A DNA stretch of 64,000 nt from Sphingobium faniae (GTDB taxonomy: Bacteria > Pseudomonadota > Alphaproteobacteria > Sphingomonadales > Sphingomonadaceae), in contig FMTU01000006.1 in NCBI GenBank assembly GCA_900100475.1, forward strand, positions 1-64,000, read 5' to 3'. Position numbers and translations under genes: made by a program. The notes beneath the pieces were generated by a model, which saw only the letters and a program-made list of their open reading frames with translations, was not told where the DNA came from and ran no database searches. Below, piece by piece: positions 1 to 8,440 of this stretch (its first letter is position 1; every line of letters begins with the position of its first letter).

Positions 1-249
1 ATAGGCCTTGACGTACTGTGGCGGCAGCATCCTCACTTCGTGCCCCAAGCGTTGCAACTGCCGCGCCCAATGGTGGGATCCACCGCATGCTTCGATCGCC
101 ACTACCGTCGGTGGCAATTTGGTGAAAAAGTCCTGCATCTCCTTGCGCCGAAGCTTCTTGCGCAAAACCGGCTCCTCCGCCGCATTCACCCCATGCAACT
201 GAAAGACATGCTTTGACGTATCCATGCCAATACGAATAATCTGTTCCAC
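1..249 (-). mobile_element. IS110-family transposase, N-terminal part (cut by window edge)
   Basis: The minus strand from a GTG at 249 encodes about 83 residues beginning VEQIIRIGMDTSKHVFQLHG and continuing with VAIEACGGSHHWARQLQRLGHEVRML. This is the typical start of IS110-group transposases, whose DEDD/RuvC-like domain opens with a conserved Asp (here in GMDTSK) and has a second acidic residue in IEAC. The rest of the gene lies beyond base 1, so intactness is unknown. IS110 elements usually lack clear terminal inverted repeats, and I see no element end between 250 and 348. It marks the left border of the catabolic island. Confidence 0.85.
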
Positions 250-348
250 GGACGGCCTCCTCGATTGAGATCTTCAACAACCTCATTCTGGCACACTTCG
301 ATGCCGTTCGGGGGTCGTCCACCCCAACAGGCCTCAAGGAAGCGCCGC
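250..348. other. Short non-coding gap beside the IS element
   Basis: Ninety-nine bases between the transposase start and the end of the first kinase gene. It should hold the promoter side of the IS110 element and possibly its end. I see no clear hairpin, inverted repeat or open reading frame of note here. Confidence 0.4.
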
Positions 349-1773
349 TCATGAAATCCGGTCTTCCCCGGCAATGAGCGGCAAATAGGTCAGATAATCC
401 GCGAAAAAGTGCATTCTGATGGGACCGCCCAGGAACATGGCTTCTATTTTGGGGCGCTCCAGATGCGCAAAACATGTCTGCCAGCCCATTTCCCCCACGA
501 GAAGATGCGTGAAGATGCGCAGGACATGATAATAGCGCTTGGCCGCTTCGTCGAAGGCCGGGCCACCGGCCTCATGATAATAGCGGACGAAATCCTCCCA
601 GCGGCCATAGCGCGAGATGAACGCCTCGCAGGTCGCCATGTCCTTGGCCGGGTCCCCCAGATAGGCCATTTCCCAATCCAGCAGCGCGGCGACATCATCC
701 CGATCGAAAAGGATATTGTGAAAACCGATGTCGCCATGAAGAAGGCATGGCTCGCCGCCTGTCGCGGGGACATTCTGCCGCAGCCACTGGAATGCCGCCG
801 CCAGCGCAGGCGACGGGTCCAGACCGCGCGCGGCCCACACCCTTTCCCAGCGGTCCAGCAGACGCTCGGTCGCGATGCGGGTCGTCAATCCTTCCGCCTG
901 CAAGCCGAAAATCGCGGCCATATCCTGCCCGGCGGAGCGCCAGTTCGCGCGATGCAACCGGGCGATGGTGGTCGCGACGGAGCGGACGACTTCATCGCTG
1001 ACCGATGCAGCGTCGATAGCCGTGCCTATGACACTGCCCGACGCCTTTTCCATCGCGATATAGGGACCGCCCGATCCGGGAGCATTTTCCAGCCAATATA
1101 CCTGCGGCACCGGCAAGCCGACATCATGCGCAAATCGCAACAGCGGAAACTCGCCGTCCAGTCCCACGCCGGCGCCGTCCAGCATCCCCTGGGACTTTTG
1201 CCGCCGCAGCACCAATTCTCCGGATTGTTGACCCGCCGACCAGTCGACCAGAAAGGTGTCGCGGGAATAGCCGCCCGACAGAACCGACAGCCGATCAATC
1301 GCCACAGCCTCGCCGGACGCCATATTTCGCGATATTGCCGCCGCCAATATCCCCTGATCAATATCGGGGTCATCGGCTATAGCGTCGACTTCCTGCTCTT
1401 CGACCGGCAAGCCCATCGCATATTGCGACTGGATGACGTCCGTGGTCCATGCGCCTATCGCGCCTCTCACGGCAGAATCCACCTCCACCGCCAGCCGCCG
1501 CTGAGCCTCGATCACCATGGCCTGCAAACGGCCCGCATCGTCCTGCCCCTGCCCGGTTTCATCGCCCAGCAGGACTTCCCCACGCCGCACAAGCGCCGAT
1601 CTCGCGGCGGCCTCGGCTTCCCGATCCCTGCCTTCCCGGGCGATCAGTTCGGCGAGCGCCACGTCCAGCGGCGCCAGCACGGCCGCTTCCGCCGAGGACG
1701 CGACAATCGGCTCGATCCGCTCTCGAAGCGTTCGGCGGACAGCTTGCAGGATTTGTCGGGACGTCGGCTGCAC
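349..1773 (-). CDS. APH-fold phosphotransferase with N-terminal helical domain (acyl-CoA kinase-like)
   Basis: 474 residues, GTG start (1771-1773) with GGAG upstream. Residues ~1-130 form a helix-rich domain resembling the small partner proteins of LvaA-type kinases. The rest is an aminoglycoside-phosphotransferase/choline-kinase fold, with catalytic loop LLHGDIGFHN and metal-binding LLDWEMAYLGDP at ~340-378. Family members in catabolic clusters are usually not antibiotic kinases: LvaA phosphorylates 4-hydroxyvaleryl-CoA, and ACAD10/11 carry a similar domain fused to an acyl-CoA dehydrogenase. By inference this one phosphorylates a hydroxyacyl-CoA. The perfect 14-bp operator dyad lies 60 bp upstream. 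It is one of four paralogues in the window. The substrate is unknown. Confidence 0.85.
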   Translation of the reverse strand: MQPTSRQILQAVRRTLRERIEPIVASSAEAAVLAPLDVALAELIAREGRDREAEAAARSALVRRGEVLLGDETGQGQDDAGRLQAMVIEAQRRLAVEVDSAVRGAIGAWTTDVIQSQYAMGLPVEEQEVDAIADDPDIDQGILAAAISRNMASGEAVAIDRLSVLSGGYSRDTFLVDWSAGQQSGELVLRRQKSQGMLDGAGVGLDGEFPLLRFAHDVGLPVPQVYWLENAPGSGGPYIAMEKASGSVIGTAIDAASVSDEVVRSVATTIARLHRANWRSAGQDMAAIFGLQAEGLTTRIATERLLDRWERVWAARGLDPSPALAAAFQWLRQNVPATGGEPCLLHGDIGFHNILFDRDDVAALLDWEMAYLGDPAKDMATCEAFISRYGRWEDFVRYYHEAGGPAFDEAAKRYYHVLRIFTHLLVGEMGWQTCFAHLERPKIEAMFLGGPIRMHFFADYLTYLPLIAGEDRIS

Positions 1774-1832
1774 GGCGTTGTTTCTCCGTCATTCTGTCGG
1801 TCGCATGGCGCCGATTCTTACGATTCTATATC

Positions 1833-1846
1833 GTATGCTTGCATAC
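1833..1846. promoter_or_regulatory. Operator dyad, site 1 (perfect copy)
   Basis: GTATGCTTGCATAC, two 6-bp half-sites GTATGC/GCATAC around TT, 60 bp upstream of the kinase gene ending at 349. Read towards that gene it is followed by GATATAGAATCG, a flank shared almost exactly with site 5 (19003). It is the best copy of a motif found at ten promoters of the island. Confidence 0.7.
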
Positions 1847-1898
1847 TACAAGGGTGCAAAAGGCGATGGACGGCTGCGTTCATCACCCGTCATGCCAC

Positions 1899-2981
1899 TT
1901 AAGCCAGCGCGCCCGGTTTCCAGTGCAGTTCCGGCATGGACGGCACCATGATGCCCGGTTCCGCACGCTCCACCAGCGGCACGGAACGGAGCATCGCGAC
2001 GACAGTCAACAGATAGCCCGGCGGGGTCGGATCGCCCTTTCCGAACTTCTCGCCGGTCAGCATGGAGGCTTTCGATTCCACACTCACCCGCAGCGATGGC
2101 CGACCTTCGATGGTGACGGTCCAGAAATCATCGCAGGTCGCGATATCCGGGCGCATCGTTTCCCCGACATACCAATAGACTTCGGTGGTATAGAAGGGCT
2201 TGCCGCCGACATAAGCGGTCCAGGCATAGGATACCAGACCGACCGTTCCCGCTGGAATGGTCATGGCCGGCGTCACGATCTCCTCCTCGGCCGTCCGGTG
2301 CTGGTTCTGCCGTTCGATCCTGTCGATCGTCAGGCCCAGCTTCTCCGCGGCGAAATGGATCGGCTGGATGAGATAATTTTCAGCCAGCATCGCCACGGCG
2401 ATATTCTGATTGGCTGCGTCGAGCGAACCGCCGAAACCGAAGAGCTGCAACAATTCCAGACTTTCGCCAAGATCCGCCGTGTTGAAGAACTCCTGCATCC
2501 GGATATGGGTCACGTCATTGCTGACACCTGTCAGCAACATCGCAAGACGCTCATTGAAGAAGCCCGGCGTGATGCCCGTCCCCAGCAAGGTCGCCCCGCC
2601 CTTCTTCGCCGCGACCTCCAGCCGTTCCGCCGCATCTCCGCCTCGCGCCTTCGGGAAGGCATAGGGCAAGGGGGTGATGACATTTTTTCCGGCTTCCAGC
2701 AGACGAATGATGGTGTCATCGGCGGCAAAATCGCCATAGTCGCGCCCGGTATAGATCACCGTCGACGCGTCGGTCTGCATGAATTCGTCGAGACTGGTCG
2801 TCGCGGCCACGCCCAGCGGCCCGATTCCCACCAGCTCGCCCGCATCCTTGCCGCTTTTTTCAGGGGAAAAGGCGAGCAGCGCCGCCAGTTCGACGCCCTC
2901 CATACGGCTGATTTCCCTGACGCTGGCGCCGCCGAGGCCGCCCGGTCCAATGACGCCCACCCGAAAATTTCCCTCGGCCAT
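1899..2981 (-). CDS. DapB-like NAD(P)-dependent dehydrogenase
   Basis: 360 residues, ATG at 2981 with AGGAG 5-8 bases upstream. The N-terminus RVGVIGPGGLGGASVREI is a Rossmann dinucleotide-binding motif of the dihydrodipicolinate reductase N-terminal type. The C-terminal half resembles the 2,4-diaminopentanoate dehydrogenase C-terminal domain. Two paralogues lie at 30517 and 34771, each again close to an APH-fold kinase gene. The family is common in actinobacterial and sphingomonad catabolic clusters but its substrate there is not known to me. A role in lysine synthesis is unlikely given the context. It is transcribed away from the FAD oxidoreductase gene at 3059 across a shared operator. Confidence 0.8.
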   Translation of the reverse strand: MAEGNFRVGVIGPGGLGGASVREISRMEGVELAALLAFSPEKSGKDAGELVGIGPLGVAATTSLDEFMQTDASTVIYTGRDYGDFAADDTIIRLLEAGKNVITPLPYAFPKARGGDAAERLEVAAKKGGATLLGTGITPGFFNERLAMLLTGVSNDVTHIRMQEFFNTADLGESLELLQLFGFGGSLDAANQNIAVAMLAENYLIQPIHFAAEKLGLTIDRIERQNQHRTAEEEIVTPAMTIPAGTVGLVSYAWTAYVGGKPFYTTEVYWYVGETMRPDIATCDDFWTVTIEGRPSLRVSVESKASMLTGEKFGKGDPTPPGYLLTVVAMLRSVPLVERAEPGIMVPSMPELHWKPGALA

Positions 2982-3010
2982 GTCACTCTCCTATTTGGCT
3001 CTCTTAGCTA

Positions 3011-3024
3011 GTCTGCTAGCGTAT
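3011..3024. promoter_or_regulatory. Operator dyad, site 2 (divergent promoter)
   Basis: GTCTGCTAGCGTAT, matching the GTATGCTTGCATAC dyad at 10 of 14 positions. It is centred in the 77-bp gap between the divergent DapB-like gene (start 2981) and the FAD oxidoreductase (start 3059). A TATTATAAA run directly after it could be the -10 element of the rightward promoter. Confidence 0.5.
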
Positions 3025-3058
3025 TATAAAGAAGCGTTCAATCGTCATCGGAGGGAAT

Positions 3059-4396
3059 GTGCCAAAGGTCATTATCATCGGCGCCGGCCTGTCGGGCCTG
3101 AGCGCCGCGCATCGCATGCGCGACAATGGCTGGGACGTATTCCTGTTCGAGAGCGACCGGATCGCGGGCGGCCGGGCCAGATGCGAAAGACGCGATGGAT
3201 TCGTGATCGACACCGGCCCCGATGCGCTTTCGACGGCCTATACCGAATATCTGGCGATGTGCGACAGGATGCGCCTTTCCACGGCCGTCGTTCCCTCCAG
3301 TCCCGTCGTCGGCATCGTCCGGGGCGGGCGGCTGATCAACATCGACAGCAGCAGGTTGCTGACAGCCGCATTGACGCCCGCCCTGTCCCTCTCCGCCAAG
3401 CTGAAACTGGCGCGCGGCATCTGGGCGATGCGCAGCGACATCGCGAAGACCGATGCATTCGCACTTGTGAAGCGGGCCGATGACGATGATCCGGCGGACA
3501 ATGCCTACGCCCTTGCGGAAAGACAGTTCGGCAAGGAGGCCGCCGACTATCTGATCGACCCCCTCGTCCGTCTGGTGACCGGCACGCGCTCCAGCCATGC
3601 CACGGCGTTGATGGTGCCTGCCGTGCTGTCGGCCTGGTCGTCCCCGATGATCAATATTCTGGGCGGGCTGGACGCGCTTCCCAATGCCCTGGCCGCTCCC
3701 CTCAACATCACGTTCGGGGCGAATTGCGACCATGTCGAGCGGTCGACGGAAGGCGTCAGCGCCACGATCACGATCAATGGACAAACGCATCATGTCGAAG
3801 CGGACGCCGCGATCGTCGCCACCCAATCCGACGCCGCCACGCTGATCGCGCCGGATATCGAACGCACGCTCGGCGCGCTGCTGCGAAAGATCGAGCCGCT
3901 TTCGCTCTACACGGTCGCGCTGGCCTATGACCGGCCGACCGTCAGCACGGCCTATGCGGTGCAACTCCCATCGGCCGAATATCGGGACGAACTGGTGATC
4001 CTGCTGCAACATAATAAAGCGCCCGACCGGGCGCCGCCGGGCAAGAGCCTCATCACTTATTATATCGATCACAAGGCCGTCCCGCGCTATGTCGACCTGC
4101 CCGACAGTGAGATCGTTCGGCGGGGAATCGCGACGACGACCTCGCTGATGCCCGAACTCGCTTCCTCCTTCCGCTTTGCGTCCGTCAACCGCTGGGACAG
4201 GGCAGGCAGTCTGGCGACTCCAGGTTATTATCGCGTCATCCGGGACATGACCGATGCGATAGACACCGCCAGCCCGGTGCAATTGGCGGGGGATATATTC
4301 GGCGCGGGTTCGATGGAAGCGGCGGTACGTGGGGGGCTGGCTGCGGCGGACCGGCTGCTGCAACGGCAACGGTCCCATCATCGGCAAGCGTCATGA
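3059..4396 (+). CDS. FAD-dependent oxidoreductase (amine oxidase / protoporphyrinogen oxidase-like)
   Basis: 445 residues from a GTG at 3059, preceded by GGAGGG. An ATG at 3057 is in another frame. The N-terminus VIIIGAGLSGLSAAHRMRDN with FESDRIAGGRA about 20 residues later is the GxGxxG FAD-binding beta-alpha-beta plus GG doublet of the NAD(P)-binding_8/amino-oxidase group. It is a clear paralogue of the 443-residue protein at 28107, sharing the GPDALSTAYTEY/GATQMSTGYQEY region. It likely desaturates or oxidises a pathway intermediate; the electron acceptor is unknown. Its stop overlaps the start of the next gene, so the two are translationally coupled. Confidence 0.82.
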   Translation: MPKVIIIGAGLSGLSAAHRMRDNGWDVFLFESDRIAGGRARCERRDGFVIDTGPDALSTAYTEYLAMCDRMRLSTAVVPSSPVVGIVRGGRLINIDSSRLLTAALTPALSLSAKLKLARGIWAMRSDIAKTDAFALVKRADDDDPADNAYALAERQFGKEAADYLIDPLVRLVTGTRSSHATALMVPAVLSAWSSPMINILGGLDALPNALAAPLNITFGANCDHVERSTEGVSATITINGQTHHVEADAAIVATQSDAATLIAPDIERTLGALLRKIEPLSLYTVALAYDRPTVSTAYAVQLPSAEYRDELVILLQHNKAPDRAPPGKSLITYYIDHKAVPRYVDLPDSEIVRRGIATTTSLMPELASSFRFASVNRWDRAGSLATPGYYRVIRDMTDAIDTASPVQLAGDIFGAGSMEAAVRGGLAAADRLLQRQRSHHRQAS

Positions 4397-5157
4397 TGGG
4401 GAGCCGGCAACCCACCGCCGCGCTGATCGTCATTGCCAGCGAAGTGCTGTCGGGGCGAACGAACGACAGCCATATCGGCCGGCTCGCCCACTGGAGCCGC
4501 GAGCAGGGCCTTGCCTTGCGCTTCGCCTGCGTGATTCCCGACGACCGGCAGGCGATCATCGACATGGTCAGGCTATGCGAAAGCCGGTTCGATCATGTCT
4601 TTACCGCTGGCGGTCTGGGTGCGACGCATGACGATATCACGGTATCGGCCGTCGCCGAGGCGCTGGGCCGGCCGATCGAGCGCAATGTCGAAGCCGAAAC
4701 CGTGCTGCGCGCTTATTATGGAGAGCGGTTGCGGGACGCGCACCTCAAGCTGGCGGACCTGCCGCGCGGGGCCGAACTGGTCCTGCCCGATGATCGCAAG
4801 GCAGGCGTGATCCGCGTCGGGAAAGTCGTGCTGCTGGCGGGCATACCGGATACCGCCGACGCCATGCTGGCCGTGTTGTGCGATCATATGCCGCGCGGCC
4901 CCGTCACATATCAGCGGACGCTGGGCACGGACCTGCCGGAAGAGGTCATCGCAGCGGAACTGGAAGCGCAGCAGGCATTTTCGGCAGGCTGCGCGATCGC
5001 CTCCTACCCGCTCTGGCGCAACGGCCGCCCCGGCACCAATCTGGTGCTGGAGGGTCTAGACCCCACCCTGCTTGCGTCCTGCGCGGATCGCTTGATCGGC
5101 ATGATCGCGGGCCATGGCGGCAACGTCATCGAAGGCGGCATTGATCGGGAGGGATGA
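4393..5157 (+). CDS. CinA/MoaB-type molybdopterin-binding domain protein
   Basis: 254 residues, start ATGATG at 4393 overlapping the previous stop. The segment VIASEVLSGRTNDSHIGRLAHW followed by VFTAGGLGATHDDIT is the MoCF_biosynth fold signature (GGxGxTxDD-like). Length fits the short CinA form that has only the molybdopterin-binding domain and no C-terminal PncC amidase. Such stand-alone proteins are annotated as competence/damage-inducible protein A but their function is unclear. Coupling to an FAD oxidoreductase gene inside a catabolic island is odd. The gene converges on the acyl-CoA ligase gene with a 6-bp gap and no terminator. Confidence 0.8.
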   Translation: MMGSRQPTAALIVIASEVLSGRTNDSHIGRLAHWSREQGLALRFACVIPDDRQAIIDMVRLCESRFDHVFTAGGLGATHDDITVSAVAEALGRPIERNVEAETVLRAYYGERLRDAHLKLADLPRGAELVLPDDRKAGVIRVGKVVLLAGIPDTADAMLAVLCDHMPRGPVTYQRTLGTDLPEEVIAAELEAQQAFSAGCAIASYPLWRNGRPGTNLVLEGLDPTLLASCADRLIGMIAGHGGNVIEGGIDREG

Positions 5158-5163
5158 CCCGAC

Positions 5164-6738
5164 TTACTCCTCGAACAGCGCGGATAATTCGAATTTCTGG
5201 ATCTTCCCGGAAGGCGTCCGGGGGAAATCGGGCACGATGCGCCATTTCTTGGGAACCTTGTGCCGCGCGATTTTCTCCCGCAACCGTTCCACGACGACAT
5301 CGACGTCGATTTCTGCATTCGCCGCAGGCCGCAATACCGCGACGATCTCTTCCCCCCATTTCGGGTCGGGAATGCCCAGCACCGCCGCTTCGGCGATCTC
5401 CGGGAAGGTGCCCAGAGCGTCCTCCACCTCGCGCGGGTAGATATTCTCGCCGCCGCGGATGACCATTTCCTTGAGGCGGCCGGTCACGCGCACATAGCCA
5501 TCGGCATCGACCTGCCCCAGATCGCCGGTGCGCAGGAAGCCCTCATCGTCGAAGGCGTTCGCGTCGCCTTCGGGATTGTTGAAATAGCCCGCCATCATGA
5601 ACGGGCTCTTGATCCTGATCTCGCCAATCTCTCCCACCGCGCAGCGCTGGCCGTCGTCGGGCCGGGCGATTTTCAGCGCCGTATGTGGATAGGGCTTGCC
5701 GACCGTGCCGGAGATACGCTCGACAGGGTCCTGGCGCAGCGTCTTGCACATCGCTCCGCCGGCCTCGGTCTGGCCGAACATCACCTGCACGTCGGTCCCC
5801 AGCACGCGCTTGGCCATCAGCACGAAATCCGGCGTGATGACCGTGCCGCCCGTCAGCAGCAGTTCCAGCGCCGACAGGTCCGTCGCAGCGAAGGAGGGAT
5901 GTTCGATCATGGCGATCAGCATGGTGGGCACCACCGGCAGCATGGCGATGCGATGCCGCTGGCACAGGTCAAGCACGATCGCCGGGTCGAAATTCCGCAG
6001 GATGACCGATGTGCTGAGCATCGCCATGCAACCGAGCGTCGCCGTCACCGATCCGCCGACATGGAACATCGGCAGCGTGTGCAGCCAGGCCGCGCCCTCC
6101 GGCAACTCGTAACGCAGCGCACCCAGGGCGGCGTTGTTGACGATCCCGCGATGCCGCAGGCGAACCGCCTTGGGCTTGCCCGTGGTGCCGGACGTATAAA
6201 GAATCAACGCGATATCGTCGGGGCTGGCGTGGTCGAGCGGCGCATCGCTCTCGCAGCGGTGCTTCTGGAAATCGGCCATCGGCAGGATATGCTTCAACGC
6301 TGGCAGGTCCGGTCGCAGCGCATCGACAATGACGCGGAGATCGGCCCCACGATGCTGGTCCTCCATGATGATGCCCACCGCGCCGGAATGGGCGAGCAGA
6401 TAGGCCATTTCATGGCTGCGCAGCGCGGGATTCGCGGTGACGAGGACGATGCCGGCCTGCGCCGCCGCCAGTTGATAGAGCGCCCAGCGCGCGCTGTTCG
6501 CGCCCCAGATCGCGACATGATCGCCCGGATCGAACAATGTCAGCAGATAATGGGCCATGCTCCGGCTCTCGCGCAGCAGTTCCGCATAGGTCCACCGTTC
6601 TTCCACTTCGCCCTCGGCCTGGACCGGCTGCCATATGGCTACCCTGTCCCCCGCCCTTGCAGCCGCGTCTGCCAGTAAATCCCCCACGGTCCAGTCATGC
6701 AGGGCAAGCTGGTCATCCGCGGCAATGAAAGCGTCCAT
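5164..6738 (-). CDS. Acyl-CoA synthetase (AMP-dependent ligase)
   Basis: 524 residues if translation starts at the ATG at 6738, which has GGAGAGG just upstream; an in-frame ATG at 6759 lacks a ribosome site. The AMP-binding P-loop LILYTSGTTGKPKAVRLRH, the motif VMFGQTEAGGAM, the hinge YVRVTGRLKEMVIRGGENIYPREVE and the C-terminal catalytic lysine in TPSGKIQKFEL are all present, so it should be active. It forms an acyl-CoA from a carboxylic acid, ATP and CoA, and is probably the entry step of the pathway since it is the only such ligase in the island. It is divergent from the FAD oxidoreductase at 6853 across operator site 3. Confidence 0.93.
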   Translation of the reverse strand: MDAFIAADDQLALHDWTVGDLLADAAARAGDRVAIWQPVQAEGEVEERWTYAELLRESRSMAHYLLTLFDPGDHVAIWGANSARWALYQLAAAQAGIVLVTANPALRSHEMAYLLAHSGAVGIIMEDQHRGADLRVIVDALRPDLPALKHILPMADFQKHRCESDAPLDHASPDDIALILYTSGTTGKPKAVRLRHRGIVNNAALGALRYELPEGAAWLHTLPMFHVGGSVTATLGCMAMLSTSVILRNFDPAIVLDLCQRHRIAMLPVVPTMLIAMIEHPSFAATDLSALELLLTGGTVITPDFVLMAKRVLGTDVQVMFGQTEAGGAMCKTLRQDPVERISGTVGKPYPHTALKIARPDDGQRCAVGEIGEIRIKSPFMMAGYFNNPEGDANAFDDEGFLRTGDLGQVDADGYVRVTGRLKEMVIRGGENIYPREVEDALGTFPEIAEAAVLGIPDPKWGEEIVAVLRPAANAEIDVDVVVERLREKIARHKVPKKWRIVPDFPRTPSGKIQKFELSALFEE

Positions 6739-6790
6739 GCCTCTCCGCCTCGTTATCATCGGGAAACGACAATCTGATCATTTCCATATC

Positions 6791-6804
6791 ATACGCTTGC
6801 AAAC
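6791..6804. promoter_or_regulatory. Operator dyad, site 3 (divergent promoter)
   Basis: ATACGCTTGCAAAC, 11 of 14 matches to the dyad, in the gap between the acyl-CoA ligase and the FAD oxidoreductase. A CAAGCG at 6808-6813 forms an extra inverted pair with the CGCTTG inside the site. The left flank CCATATC matches the flank seen at sites 1 and 5. Confidence 0.55.
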
Positions 6805-6852
6805 TAACAAGCGTTGTCGCTATGGTCAAACGAGAACATGGGATCAGGATGC

Positions 6853-8418
6853 ATGACAAGCAATATTATCGTGGTCGGCGCGGGCAGCAATTCGCTATCG
6901 ACCGCCTGCTACCTTGCCAAGGCCGGAATGTCGGTGCTGGCGCTGGAACGCAATGCCGAGCCGGGCGGGGGCGTCGTCTCGGTCGAAATCGCACCGGGCT
7001 TCGTCCAGGACACCCATGCCATGGGCTTCATGACATGCCTCGCCAATCCGATCATCCGTCATGATGAACTGGAACTGGCGTCCCGTTTCGGATTGCGCTG
7101 GGCCTATACCAAGGCGCCTTTCGCGTCGATCTTCGACGATGGCACCGGCCTTATCTCCCACAAGGATGTCGGGCAGACCATAGAATCGATTCGCGCGTTC
7201 AGCGAAAAGGACGCCCGCGCCTATGCGCAACTGGTGGAGGAAGCCTTCGAGCTTCTGCCCGTCCTGACCACCGCCTTTTATGCGCCGCCCATGCCGCATA
7301 GCGGCTTCCTCAAGCTGCTCCAGTCCAGCGAGAAGGGCCGCGGGATCGAGGCGGCGATGAACGGCAGCGTCCTGCAATTTCTCGAAGCCCGCTTCGAATC
7401 CCCGCATGTGAAGATCCATTTTTCGAAATGGGCCGGCGAGATGATGACCGCGCCAGACATGCCGGGCACGGGGCTTGCCCTCTATCTTCTGCTGGGCCTG
7501 TCGCACAGTTTCGAAATGGGCACCGTCGTCGGCGGGTCGCGCAACCTGACCCGCGCCCTCCAGTCCTGCTTTGAACATCATGGCGGCACCTTGCAGACCG
7601 GGCGCACGGTCCAGCGGCTGGTGGTGGAAAGCGGCCGTTGCGTCGGCGTCGAACTGGACGACGGCGAAATCCTGCGCGCGAACAAGGGCGTCGTCGCCAA
7701 TATCCATCCCTGGGATCTGGGCACGATGGTCAGCGGCGTGCCGCAACCCGTGGTCGACCGCGCGCGCGCCGTGAAGCTCAGCGAATATGGCGCGCTCAAC
7801 CAGCAGATCGCGCTGGCCGAAGCGCCGAAGTTCAAGCTGGGGCCGCAATATTCCGAACCGACGATGGTGGAGTGCCTCTCGGCGGACTGGAACAGCTTCA
7901 TCGAGCCGTTCAAGGCCTATCGCCGCAACCAGATGCCGCTCGATCATCTGGGGCCGCTCGTCAACACGCAGAGCAATATCGACCCTTCGCGCGCGCCGCC
8001 GGGCAAGGCTGCGGTCTATCTCTATAATTTCGCGCCCTTCGACATCGAAGGCGGATGGGACGCGCGCAAGCAAGAGGTCGGCGACGCGGTCTTCGACTGG
8101 TTCGCGTCTTTCACATCGAACGTCGATCGCTCCAAGATCATCGCCCGGCTGATCGAATCGCCCGCCGATCATGACCGGCATAGCCGCATCATGCGGAAGG
8201 GCGATATCATGGGCATCGCCATGACGGCCGATCAGTTGCTGGGCGCGCGTCCGACGCCGGATCTGGCGCAATATGCGGTGCCGGGGGTCCAGGGCCTCTA
8301 TCTGGCAGGCTGCACCAGCCATCCGGGCGGCACCGTCACGCTGGGCGGCCGGGCGACCGCGATGAAGATGTATGACGATATGGGGATTCCGCTCTCGACC
8401 GGCTTCACCCACTGGTAA
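6853..8418 (+). CDS. NAD(P)/FAD-dependent oxidoreductase (phytoene desaturase-like)
   Basis: 521 residues from the ATG at 6853; a longer reading from 6814 adds 13 residues that do not belong to the fold. The start TSNIIVVGAGSNSLSTACYL with ALERNAEPGGGVVS is the dinucleotide-binding motif of the CrtI/phytoene-dehydrogenase-like group. The C-terminus GVQGLYLAGCTSHPGGTVTLG matches that group's closing FAD-contact motif. It is longer than, and distinct from, the two ~445-residue FAD proteins of the island. By inference it introduces or removes double bonds on a hydrophobic substrate. It starts an operon with two acyl-CoA dehydrogenases and possibly the RND pump. Confidence 0.85.
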   Translation: MTSNIIVVGAGSNSLSTACYLAKAGMSVLALERNAEPGGGVVSVEIAPGFVQDTHAMGFMTCLANPIIRHDELELASRFGLRWAYTKAPFASIFDDGTGLISHKDVGQTIESIRAFSEKDARAYAQLVEEAFELLPVLTTAFYAPPMPHSGFLKLLQSSEKGRGIEAAMNGSVLQFLEARFESPHVKIHFSKWAGEMMTAPDMPGTGLALYLLLGLSHSFEMGTVVGGSRNLTRALQSCFEHHGGTLQTGRTVQRLVVESGRCVGVELDDGEILRANKGVVANIHPWDLGTMVSGVPQPVVDRARAVKLSEYGALNQQIALAEAPKFKLGPQYSEPTMVECLSADWNSFIEPFKAYRRNQMPLDHLGPLVNTQSNIDPSRAPPGKAAVYLYNFAPFDIEGGWDARKQEVGDAVFDWFASFTSNVDRSKIIARLIESPADHDRHSRIMRKGDIMGIAMTADQLLGARPTPDLAQYAVPGVQGLYLAGCTSHPGGTVTLGGRATAMKMYDDMGIPLSTGFTHW

Positions 8419-8440
8419 TGACGGAACGAAAGCTGCGCCC

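Noticed and set aside
349..1773. Aminoglycoside resistance gene
   Set aside because: The APH fold is shared with many kinases; the N-terminal helical domain, four paralogues and acyl-CoA context argue against drug resistance.
409..1902. Long plus-strand open frame (about 497 codons)
   Set aside because: It is the complement of the kinase gene 349-1773, which has clear family motifs; the plus-strand protein has none. The same applies to long frames opposite other genes (for example 3038-4387 minus and 59237-61426 minus).
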